A DNA stretch of 39,864 nucleotides from Candidatus Hydrogenedentota bacterium (GTDB lineage: Bacteria > Hydrogenedentota > Hydrogenedentia > Hydrogenedentales > SLHB01). Positions 8,310 to 15,957 of the stretch are shown one piece after another (positions within the stretch are counted from its first letter, which is position 1; each line of letters starts with the position of its first letter). The notes under the pieces were generated by a model. That model saw only the letters and a list, made by a program, of their open reading frames with translations. It was not told the DNA's origin and made no database searches. The stretch covers positions 1 to 39,864 of the forward strand of contig JAIBAQ010000037.1 in assembly GCA_019695095.1 (NCBI GenBank). The letters run 5' to 3'. Made by a program: the position numbers and the translations under genes.

Positions 8310-9926
8310 ATGAAGAATAGCATGTTTCTCTTGTTCTCATTGGCTGCGCTGTCAAGCTTCGCGCTTGGCGAAGAGTCATCTACGCAGATCATTCAGTATC
8401 GTGGCATCCGTCCGACCGACCCGGGAGGTCGCGAAGGACTACGGAATCCGGAGCGAGGTTGGCGGATCGAGACGCTGATTGCCGACCGTGACGCTGTGGA
8501 GGTAAAGGAGCCGTCGAGTCATCTTAAGCACGTGATGCCTCCAGAATTCAGCGATCAATACTGGATACTCGATGCTGAGCGTTATGAGCCGGATGGGTTG
8601 ACCGTTGCACAGACCTATTGCTACCTCACCAACTCTCTCGACACACCCATTTCTGCAGAAAAACTGGCCGACCTTCAGAAGAGCCTCGATGACGTTCGCG
8701 CCCGCGGTCTGAAGGCGCTGCTTCGTTTTGCGTATGAGCGCGACATGTCGCGAGAGAAGGGTCCAACGCTCGACACGATTCTCGGGCATATGGAGCAGCT
8801 TGCGCCCGTTATCCAAAAGAACGCGGACATAATCTATGTTCTTCAAGCGGGCTTTGTTGGCGCATGGGGGGAATGGCACAGCTCGGGAAAGGGGTTAGAG
8901 CAGGATCACAAGGCACTAGAGGCAGTCGTCTCCAAGTTGCTCGAGATTCTTCCCAACGACCGCATGACGCAAGTGCGCGTGCCCAAGTACAAACGATGGG
9001 TGTTGAACGATGTTCCCCTCGATGCATATCGAGTTCTAACTGCGGAGAACGCGCACGACGGGTCGCCCGCCGCGCGAATCGGCTTTCATAATGACGGTTT
9101 CTTAGCCTACAACTCGTGCGGCGGCACGTGGACTGAAGCGCCACTTTTCTCGCAACCGGGCAACCCCGAATTCGACTTCATGACACGGGAAAGCCCGTTT
9201 GTGCCGGTGGATGGCGAACTCTACTGGTCGGACATCGGCGGTAAGATTGACGGATTGCGCGCGGCAATTCGGATGCGATTGCATCATTACACGACGTTCA
9301 GTATTGCGCACAGCTACTCCGAGCGCGAAGGCTCCATGTTCTCCATTGATGACTGGATCAAGACGCCGATTAGTTCTGCGCAGGTACTCGAAGCAACGTT
9401 GCCTCTGTCCAATGGGTATTTCGAGGATGCACAAGGCAATGAAGTGTCGCGCACGCAATTCGAATATATTCGGGACCATCTTGGTTACCGTATTGAACTC
9501 CAGAAGGCGATTTTGCCGCGTGAGATCGCGACCGCCAACAGGCTGGACGTGAAGATTGAGTTCATCAATCGAGGATTCTCGACCTTCCACAACCCGCGTC
9601 CAGTATTTCTGGTGCTTATCGATGATGGCCGGTGTGCGGCCGAGATACCGTTGCGCGATGTGGACCCCCGAACGTGGCAACCGTATGCCCCCGGCGACGA
9701 ATCCTACGCACCCCTGACACACACTATTCAGGCATCGTTAGACTTGCCGCAGGGTCTTGCGCCCAAATGGTACATGTTGGGGCTTTGGATGCCCGACGCG
9801 TCCGAAGCGATTCGTACGAATCCAAACTATGCCGTGCGTGTTGCCAACGGAAATGTGCCTTGGTGGAGAGACTCCAAAGGGCACTATGGCGCGAACGTGC
9901 TCGGGGCCGTCCACGTGGTCAAATAG
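8310..9926 (+). CDS. Secreted DUF4874/DUF4832 protein, glycosidase-like fold
   Basis: This 538-residue protein has a signal peptide (1-20, MKNSMFLLFSLAALSSFALG). The motif GLRNPERGWR (43-52) is the signature start of DUF4874. A barrel-like region follows with LLRFAYERDM, a VLQAGFVGAWGEWHSSGKGL strand-loop and TQVRVPKYKRW. DUF4832 begins around 230 and ends with LGYRIELQKAILP and a beta-rich C-terminus. The acidic residues of GEWH would suit a glycoside-hydrolase-type barrel, but no activity is established for the family as far as I know. The ATG at 8310 is placed by the signal peptide. It lies 70 bases after the prepilin-like gene and may share its transcript. It faces the convergent DUF4432 gene. 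Confidence 0.78.
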   Translation: MKNSMFLLFSLAALSSFALGEESSTQIIQYRGIRPTDPGGREGLRNPERGWRIETLIADRDAVEVKEPSSHLKHVMPPEFSDQYWILDAERYEPDGLTVAQTYCYLTNSLDTPISAEKLADLQKSLDDVRARGLKALLRFAYERDMSREKGPTLDTILGHMEQLAPVIQKNADIIYVLQAGFVGAWGEWHSSGKGLEQDHKALEAVVSKLLEILPNDRMTQVRVPKYKRWVLNDVPLDAYRVLTAENAHDGSPAARIGFHNDGFLAYNSCGGTWTEAPLFSQPGNPEFDFMTRESPFVPVDGELYWSDIGGKIDGLRAAIRMRLHHYTTFSIAHSYSEREGSMFSIDDWIKTPISSAQVLEATLPLSNGYFEDAQGNEVSRTQFEYIRDHLGYRIELQKAILPREIATANRLDVKIEFINRGFSTFHNPRPVFLVLIDDGRCAAEIPLRDVDPRTWQPYAPGDESYAPLTHTIQASLDLPQGLAPKWYMLGLWMPDASEAIRTNPNYAVRVANGNVPWWRDSKGHYGANVLGAVHVVK

Positions 9927-9942
9927 TCCACGCAAAGCGTCA

Positions 9943-10002
9943 GGCGGAAAGCAGGGACACGTCTCCGCTTCGCTGCGCTTGCGTCAGTCCCTGTTTTCCG
10001 CC
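9943..10002. terminator. Long hairpin between convergent genes, REP-like
   Basis: GGCGGAAAGCAGGGAC (9943-9958) pairs with GTCCCTGTTTTCCGCC (9987-10002) over 16 bp with one G-T pair, around a 28-base loop. It lies between the stops of two convergent genes (9926 and 10012), so it could end transcription from both sides, although neither side has a T run. The loop carries CGCTTCGCTGCGCTTGCG, which gives a REP-like appearance. Confidence 0.5.
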
Positions 10003-10011
10003 GCTTCTACC

Positions 10012-11133
10012 CTATGGCCGTTTCACGAATTCCGTGTATTTATCCACGAAACGAGCTTTACCCTTGGTCGCTTTGAAGGACTTGAGTTCGGATGCATCCA
10101 CGATGGGGCCAAACTCAAGATGAAAGCTGCGGCTTTCGCCGGGCTTGAGCGTGTGGAGCAAGCCCAGTCCTTCATCAACGTGTTTGCCTTCAACACCGCA
10201 ATTGCAGGGTTCGAAACCGACGACGTAATCTTGCTCGCCCATCTGTTTCCATTCGACAAAGCGTGGAAGCTCGTTCCTGTTGTATTTGAGGTAAACGCCG
10301 AATCCTTCTCCACGCTTGAAGCCGTCGTTGACGATGGCGACGCGCACGGTACCATCTTTGGCCGCATCCATGTCGTGGTAGTAGACCTTTTCCGCGTATC
10401 CGTGTGTGGGCGGGTCCAGTTTCCACCAGTTTTCTTTGCCCTCTGCGGCCACGGCATCGCGCGGGGCAATGCTTCGGGTTGGAGTCAGCAATTCGGATCC
10501 GGCATCGACAGCCGGCCAACCGATATTGCAGTGATAAAGAAGTTGGAAGGGGAGCTTCTTGAACCCCTCATTGGTGACGACGTCGCAGATGGTAAAGGAC
10601 TTGCTGCCAAGTCTTGTGGACACTGTCCGTGTCAATGTCAGGTTTTCGCCGAAGACGGCGGTTTCGCGCATCGTTCCGGTTACGCTGAGCACATAATCGT
10701 CGCCTTGCCATTCTTGGGTGACTTTGATGTTTCGCGCGGGCGTGTTGCCGATGCGTCCATGAAGTCCCGTGCCGTAAATGGCGCTGTCCATCATGGGAGC
10801 GCCCACGTTCATCAAACCGCACGTGGTGACGAGGCCGCCGAAGTAGCTGCGTAACCACCGTATCCATTCGGGTTCGAAGTAGGCGGGGGCGACGTCGCCG
10901 GTGGTGGAACGCCAGCCCATGGCCTTCCCGCAAAACGATGCACTTGAGATGTCGAGGCACCGGTCGAGGAGCACGGTGAACTCCAGGCCCGAACCGGTGT
11001 GAAAGATCGCCGCGCGCGAAGGCCGCTCGTTTCCTTCATCCAATTGCACAAGGCGAACGCCGGCGATCTGGTCCATGTTGCCGACGCGGCGGCGGAGATC
11101 TTTTACGGTGTATTTCGAACCATAGAGCTGCAT
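10012..11133 (-). CDS. DUF4432 family protein (aldose 1-epimerase-like)
   Basis: This 373-residue cytosolic protein has no signal peptide. It shows the galactose-mutarotase-like beta supersandwich pattern: GSGLEFTVLLDRCLDISSAS near the N-terminus, AYFEPEWIRWLRSYFGGLVT, GLHGRIGNTPA (His-containing), then FQLLYHCNIGWP and FVEWKQMGEQDYVVGFEPCN. These segments are typical of DUF4432, a branch of the aldose-1-epimerase superfamily thought to act on sugars or sugar acids. The conserved His residues of HGRIGN and YHCN are plausible active-site residues. Upstream of the start, on the minus strand, GAGGGGG serves as ribosome binding site. It appears monocistronic. The preceding gap 11134-11379 (246 bases) shows no clear promoter. 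Confidence 0.82.
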   Translation of the reverse strand: MQLYGSKYTVKDLRRRVGNMDQIAGVRLVQLDEGNERPSRAAIFHTGSGLEFTVLLDRCLDISSASFCGKAMGWRSTTGDVAPAYFEPEWIRWLRSYFGGLVTTCGLMNVGAPMMDSAIYGTGLHGRIGNTPARNIKVTQEWQGDDYVLSVTGTMRETAVFGENLTLTRTVSTRLGSKSFTICDVVTNEGFKKLPFQLLYHCNIGWPAVDAGSELLTPTRSIAPRDAVAAEGKENWWKLDPPTHGYAEKVYYHDMDAAKDGTVRVAIVNDGFKRGEGFGVYLKYNRNELPRFVEWKQMGEQDYVVGFEPCNCGVEGKHVDEGLGLLHTLKPGESRSFHLEFGPIVDASELKSFKATKGKARFVDKYTEFVKRP

Positions 11134-11379
11134 GGCGTATTACCCCCTCTGTTAGTTGGGGTATGGTCGCACAGAAGAGCGAGCGGATTCTATCCCGGAT
11201 TCCTCACGAACACACTTGAACCTCTCGCGTAACCAGTGTGTTTGCGTGACTAGCGACGAAGAACAAAGCGGTTCTCTGAAGACCGAGTGTGTTCGCGAGA
11301 AATCCTCATGGCATAACATCAGAGTACTGCACGTGAGCAATTTGCGTTGGCGCTCAATCGCGCAGGTGCAAATTGCGGA

Positions 11380-12282
11380 CTATCCGATGGATACGCGGTT
11401 TTTCCCGGAGGACTTGCTTTTGTACATGAGCGCGTCGGTACGCTCGATAAGGGACTGGCGGGTGTCGGTGGTTTGGGCAAGGGATGCGCCAACAGACACG
11501 GTGACGCGAAGCAACTGATCGCCGTGGTGCGCGGCAGCTTGTTCGACCAAGGCCCTGCAACGTTCGGCGGCGATGCTCAGAAACCGCAAATCGACGTGGT
11601 CGAGGATGGCAACAAACTCTTCGCCACCCCACCGGCAGACCACGTCACGATCACGCAGACTATGAATTAGCGTCTGCGCGACCATTCGCAACGCCTGGTC
11701 TCCGGCGGCGTGGCCGGCGGAATCATTCAACTTCTTGAAGTTGTCTACGTCCATAAACAGGACTCCGAAACCGAGCCCGCCTTCGCACAGGCCTGCCAGT
11801 TTTGCATCGATCGTGGTCTCGGCGTAGCGCCGGTTTCCCGCGTTTGTGAGTGGGCAGAGCATGGCCATTCGGTGGAGCTCGTCTGCTTTCCGGCGGACTG
11901 CAAGCGATCGTGAGTTGTCGTTGAACACCTCTATGGCGCCAACAATCACGCCCGTTTCATCCATCATGGGCATGACTCGAACGCTGACGGGGACGCGGTG
12001 GCCGTCGCGATGGTGCAAGCAGATTTCCGCTTCGCCCCGATCGCCTGAAAGAATCGTGTGCATTAGCGGGCACATCGTGTTGCACAGGGTTCGGCCTTCT
12101 TCAGTGACGTGCATCAGGATATTGTCGCGGCAACAACGTCCCTCGACTTCATCGGCCGCATAGCCGGTGAGTCGTTCGGCGGCCTTGTTCCAATAGGTGA
12201 TCTTGCGATCGGTATTGACGAAGTAGACGGCATCATACAGGTTGTCGAGAATGTCCTTGTAGAAGCGTTCCGAGAACGGCAT
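11380..12282 (-). CDS. PAS-GGDEF diguanylate cyclase
   Basis: I chose the ATG at 12282 (300 residues), as AAGGA lies eight bases before it; a longer reading starts at 12303. A PAS domain (about 8-125) carries an unusual cysteine set, C50, C51, C67 and C71, around LMHV and LCNTMCPLMHT, as in a known Cys-rich PAS subgroup. The GGDEF domain (about 140-300) has RWGGEEF with the catalytic GGEEF at 219-223. An inhibitory site R210-x-x-D213 lies five residues before it, so product inhibition is expected. The usual D of the DxLT motif is replaced (CPLTNAGNRR). The enzyme makes c-di-GMP from two GTP. It is transcribed divergently from the next gene, with 190 bases between them. Confidence 0.9.
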   Translation of the reverse strand: MPFSERFYKDILDNLYDAVYFVNTDRKITYWNKAAERLTGYAADEVEGRCCRDNILMHVTEEGRTLCNTMCPLMHTILSGDRGEAEICLHHRDGHRVPVSVRVMPMMDETGVIVGAIEVFNDNSRSLAVRRKADELHRMAMLCPLTNAGNRRYAETTIDAKLAGLCEGGLGFGVLFMDVDNFKKLNDSAGHAAGDQALRMVAQTLIHSLRDRDVVCRWGGEEFVAILDHVDLRFLSIAAERCRALVEQAAAHHGDQLLRVTVSVGASLAQTTDTRQSLIERTDALMYKSKSSGKNRVSIG

Positions 12283-12472
12283 AGCTCCAATCCTTCTCAT
12301 CATCGAACGACTCAGGGCAAATGCCCGCCCAGGCAGTCAGAATCGCCTGGTTGTCAAATCACACTACCACAAAGCTCAGATACAGGAAAGAAGTCTTCGC
12401 TTCATATGGGATGCGCCCGATGCCGGTTTTGACAGCCTGATTACTGTGGCGGGAATTCGGTACAATCTTCCC

Positions 12473-14038
12473 ATGCCAAACGCTGTCGACCTCATTGAAC
12501 CAGCCTTGTGCCTTGCCAAGGAATTGCTCGTTGACGTGGAGAAGGGAGAGGCGAAAGCCTCCGCCGTTCTTCGATCTGTCCGAGCCTGTGTCGAGCTTTT
12601 TCGGCCACCCCAATACACGGAATACGGTTTGGGCCGACTCGTGGACTCGGTTTGCCGTGCGTCAGCACGCGAGCCTTATGCGTCCCTCCAGACAGAAGGC
12701 CGCATCTGTGTGGGCGATATTTCGCAGCTTCAAATTCTAGCGCAGGGGTTGGTCCGGAGCGCCGTGTTGGAGGCCGAATCGGAGCTTGTGTGGAGCTTGG
12801 AGTTGGATGGGGACGTCTCGTATATCCAATTGACCATCGACGGTCCCGGGCGGTTTTCTGATGTGACGGATTTTGGGTTCGGCATATCGCTGCCGTTCTC
12901 GACCATCGAGGAGCTTTGGACAATTGCGACGCGAGGCGGAAGAATCGACCGGTCGCATGCAGCTTTTTCGCTCAGGCTCAAAGGGATTCGTGTTGTTCCG
13001 GAGAATCAGAAGGCTTTGGCCGCCTGGACCGGTTGTGTGGGCGAAGCGGAGAAGATGTTGCGCTTGGTGGATGCGGGCGAGAGTGGGATTCCGCGTGAGC
13101 AGGCAATCCGGCAGGTCGTCGAATCCGTATCACTGGCTTTGGCCCAGGTCGACGCGGCGAGGAAAGGACCCGAACCGTCCGATCTGCGCGCCCTGATCGA
13201 TGATGCGATGACCTCATCCAGTGACGAGCTTACGGAAGCTGGGATTGTCCAGGAGATGACTGTTTCGGACAATCTGCCGCCGGTGGCTGTGCGCCGCAAC
13301 CATATTGCCGCAACGCTGAGCCATGCAGTCCACTATGCACTTTCAGCGATGAAGCACGGCGGGACGTTTACGGTACTCGCCGACTACCGGACCAACGAGC
13401 GGACTGTGGAGGTTGTCGTCGATTTGGCCGGGAAGATGATTCCGGTGGAGCATTCGCCGTATCTCGCATCCATTCGGCGGGCCATCAAAGAGCTCCATGC
13501 GGGGCGCTTTGAGACGGCCGGCGATGAGCACGGTCTCACGATTCAACTGGAGATCCCCGACGCAGTTGGGAGAGCGCTGGACGAGTGGATACCCGGTTTC
13601 GAGCGCTTTTCGGATCGTTCGAAACAGATGTTGAGACTTCTCAAGAGCGGGGGGCCAACACCTCCTGAAGAATTCATCCTTGCGGGTGTATTGGAGGAGG
13701 AACTGGAGCGGTGGTTGCTTCCGGCAATGTCCGTTGCGCCGGCGACGACTCTTGCGCACGAGCTTTCATCAGAGCCACGGCCGCTGGCAGGGTCCGTGGC
13801 TGACCGGCGGGCTAAGGCGCTCGCTCAGATTGCACGAGGCCGCCCCAAGAAAGAGGTGTGTCAGCCCGCATATGCCGCAGAAATCTTGTGGGCATTTCGT
13901 ATAGACGAACGTCATCGAAAGGCTTTGCATGCGGATCGGCTGAGCGAAAGTGTCCTACAATCGCTTTGCGAAGAGCTTTTGAAGCCCCAAATAGATTACA
14001 CCCTTGCTCTGCGCATGGTTGCCCAGGCCCTTGCCTGA
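12473..14038 (+). CDS. Tandem degenerate GHKL (histidine-kinase-like) protein
   Basis: This is a 521-residue protein if started at ATG 12473; GTG 12446 is also in frame. No SD is present. TACAAT at 12461-12466 ends 6 bases before the ATG, hinting at a leaderless mRNA. Two regions resemble GHKL ATPase folds. One is about 70-190, with LQILAQGLVRSAV like an N box and DGPGRF like a G1 box. The second is about 225-360, with a VAVRRNHIAATLSHAVHYAL N-box-like helix, VVDLAGKMIP in G1 position, and ELHAGRF as in kinases before the last strand. Neither has an intact DxGxG plus GxGLGL pair, and no phosphorylatable H box is visible. No membrane part is seen. It sits directly before a kinase/regulator pair, so it may be a pseudokinase partner. 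Confidence 0.6.
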   Translation: MPNAVDLIEPALCLAKELLVDVEKGEAKASAVLRSVRACVELFRPPQYTEYGLGRLVDSVCRASAREPYASLQTEGRICVGDISQLQILAQGLVRSAVLEAESELVWSLELDGDVSYIQLTIDGPGRFSDVTDFGFGISLPFSTIEELWTIATRGGRIDRSHAAFSLRLKGIRVVPENQKALAAWTGCVGEAEKMLRLVDAGESGIPREQAIRQVVESVSLALAQVDAARKGPEPSDLRALIDDAMTSSSDELTEAGIVQEMTVSDNLPPVAVRRNHIAATLSHAVHYALSAMKHGGTFTVLADYRTNERTVEVVVDLAGKMIPVEHSPYLASIRRAIKELHAGRFETAGDEHGLTIQLEIPDAVGRALDEWIPGFERFSDRSKQMLRLLKSGGPTPPEEFILAGVLEEELERWLLPAMSVAPATTLAHELSSEPRPLAGSVADRRAKALAQIARGRPKKEVCQPAYAAEILWAFRIDERHRKALHADRLSESVLQSLCEELLKPQIDYTLALRMVAQALA

Positions 14039-14092
14039 TTCACCAAATCCCGAGCAGTCTCAAGGTTTTGGGGTTCACTGGGGCAGTTTTGT

Positions 14093-14108
14093 GTGACATA
14101 AGTGTCAC
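14093..14108. promoter_or_regulatory. Perfect inverted repeat, candidate operator shared with two sigma54 promoters
   Basis: GTGACA-TAAG-TGTCAC is a perfect 6+4+6 inverted repeat. On the minus strand it reads GTGACACTTATGTCAC, and this recurs at 23302-23317 (13/16) and 17709-17724 (11/16). It lies about 97 bp upstream of the likely kinase transcription start. A second, looser repeat, TGTCAAA-N12-TTTGACA (14127-14152), lies between it and the promoter. These sites and the promoter are all I see in the 354-base gap 14039-14392. Confidence 0.55.
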
Positions 14109-14162
14109 GAATTAGCAGGGGCTGCATGTCAAATGTGCCCATTCTTTTGACAAAAGGTTGAA

Positions 14163-14191
14163 TTGCAGTTGGACGCGAATTGGTTTACAAT
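14163..14191 (+). promoter_or_regulatory. Sigma70-type promoter of the FixL-like kinase gene
   Basis: TTGCAG (14163-14168) and TACAAT (14186-14191) are separated by 17 bp. The start would lie near 14198, leaving a leader of about 195 bases before ATG 14393. The palindrome at 14093-14108 is positioned for an upstream regulator. Confidence 0.6.
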
Positions 14192-14392
14192 ACGCACCAG
14201 ACATAGGTAAGGGTCGCGTCAGCTTCGTTTCTCCAGACCAACAAGAAGACTGTGCCCGAAGCCAGACGATGGCGCTTTCACCCCGTGTTGCAGGGGCGGC
14301 GCCGGAACTGCGTTCGAGCTGGAGAGGGATGCGAACTGGCCATCCAACTCCCCGGTTTGATCGGCTAACGAATTGGGATTTCTGCGAGAGGT

Positions 14393-15949
14393 ATGTCGAA
14401 GCGACGGCAAGCTGCAACGGTGGAAGAAGCAACACACGATAGCACTACGTGGACGCAGGCTATTGTGGAGTCTGCCGTCGATGGGATTATTACGATAGAC
14501 GAAACGGGCAAGATCGAGCATTTCAATCGGGCCGCGGAGCGTATGTTCGGGTATACGGCGGCGGAGGTGGTTGGCCATAACGTCAACATGCTCATGCCAG
14601 AACCAATGCGCAGCGAGCATGACGTTCACCTTTCGCGGTATCGTGACACGGGTAAGAAGCACATTATTGGCCTAGTCCGGGAACTGGAGGGCCGCCATAA
14701 AAACGGGCGCGTCTTCCCGTTTGAGATTAGCATCAGCGAAGTCTCGTTGGGCAACCGCCGCATTTTCACGGCCATTCTTCACGATATAAGCGCGCGCAAG
14801 CGCAATCAGGAAGAGAAGGACCGCCTCTTCCGTGACCTGAATAAGCGCAATATGGAGATTTCCTCGCTCTACCGGGTGGGGGAGATCATACGTTCCGGGC
14901 AAGACATGCCCGAAATCTGCCGGCGTGTCTCTGAGGAAGTGAGAACGGCATTCGCGCGGCCTGAGGCCATTGGTACGGTGGTCCGATTCGATGGCGAGGC
15001 CTATCACTGCGCGGAGTTCAAGGAAACGCCTTGGCGGATGGTGGCCGATATTATGGTTGCGGGCCGCAAGCGCGGCGATGTGGAAGTCGACTACCTGGAA
15101 CGTCCCGTAAATCATTGCGATCCGTTCCTCCCGCAGGAACGCGACCTCATCTCGGCCATAGCCGCCGCATTGGCGGAGATGGTCGAGCGGCGCGATGCAG
15201 AGAGCAAAGTTATACAGGCATCGAAGTTGGCCTCAATTGGCGAATTGGCTGCTGGTGTGGGGCACGAAATCAACAATCCGCTGAATGGCATCATCAACTG
15301 TGCAGATATCTTGATCCAGGTGCTTACCGATCGACCCAAAGACCGCCAGTTTGCGGAACTCATCCGGTCGGAAGCGGAGCGCATTGCCCGAATCGTGCAA
15401 AACCTGCTGACGTTTTCCCGTCAGGATCGTGAGTCACACAGTCCGGCGCGCCTTCTGGATATTGTCGATGCCGTCCTTTCGCTGAGCCGGAAGAAGATTG
15501 CGAAGTCGCACGTTCGCCTGACCGTGGATGTTCCGGAAGACCTTCCAAAGGTGAAGTGCCGCAGCGAGCAGATGCAGCAGGTTCTCATGAATCTCATCAT
15601 CAATGCGTTGCACGCGCTGGACGACAAGTACCCCGTTGCCGATGCTGGCAAGGTGCTACACATCACGGCGCGACAACATGAGATAGACAGCCGGCCGTGG
15701 TTGCGTTTGACCGTTGAGGACCACGGGGCGGGTATTGCGCCTATCCACATGGACCGGCTCTTTGACCCGTTTTTTACCACAAAGAGCCGTGAAGTTGGGA
15801 CGGGGCTTGGACTATCGGTCTCGGATGGCATCGTGAAAGACCACGGGGGCCGTATAACGGTCGAGAGCGAGATTGGTAAGTTTGCGAGATTTCACGTGGA
15901 CCTGCCGTTGGACAATGGCTGGATTTCCACGTCTGCAGTGACGGATTAG
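14393..15949 (+). CDS. Histidine kinase with FixL-type haem PAS domain
   Basis: This soluble 518-residue protein has no membrane segments. Its PAS domain (about 20-135) aligns with FixL. The Bradyrhizobium FixL haem ligand His200, propionate contacts Arg206 and His214, and gas-contacting Arg220 correspond to H76, R82, H90 and R96 here (motif EHDVHLSRYRDTGKKHIIG, then R96). A GAF-like domain follows (about 155-265). HisKA has its phospho-accepting H291 in GVGHEINNPLNGI. The GHKL domain has DHGAGI, FDPFFTTK and GTGLGL. It therefore probably binds haem and senses O2 or NO, then phosphorylates the regulator encoded 8 bases downstream. Some similar PAS domains lack haem, so the cofactor is inferred. 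The start codon lies at a modest SD (GAGAGG). Confidence 0.9.
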   Translation: MSKRRQAATVEEATHDSTTWTQAIVESAVDGIITIDETGKIEHFNRAAERMFGYTAAEVVGHNVNMLMPEPMRSEHDVHLSRYRDTGKKHIIGLVRELEGRHKNGRVFPFEISISEVSLGNRRIFTAILHDISARKRNQEEKDRLFRDLNKRNMEISSLYRVGEIIRSGQDMPEICRRVSEEVRTAFARPEAIGTVVRFDGEAYHCAEFKETPWRMVADIMVAGRKRGDVEVDYLERPVNHCDPFLPQERDLISAIAAALAEMVERRDAESKVIQASKLASIGELAAGVGHEINNPLNGIINCADILIQVLTDRPKDRQFAELIRSEAERIARIVQNLLTFSRQDRESHSPARLLDIVDAVLSLSRKKIAKSHVRLTVDVPEDLPKVKCRSEQMQQVLMNLIINALHALDDKYPVADAGKVLHITARQHEIDSRPWLRLTVEDHGAGIAPIHMDRLFDPFFTTKSREVGTGLGLSVSDGIVKDHGGRITVESEIGKFARFHVDLPLDNGWISTSAVTD

Positions 15950-15957
15950 GATGGAAC

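Noticed and set aside
9757-10854. 365-codon plus-strand frame opposite the DUF4432 gene
   Set aside because: It overlaps two real genes and a hairpin and its translation shows no recognisable domain.
12429-12466. TTGACA plus TACAAT as promoter of the GHKL-like gene
   Set aside because: The spacer is 26 bp, far outside the 16-18 bp range.
14179-14196. GG-N10-GC at the kinase promoter
   Set aside because: TGGTTTACAATACGCA has neither CAC in the -24 box nor TTGC in the -12 box. The overlapping TTGCAG-17-TACAAT is a better sigma70 promoter.
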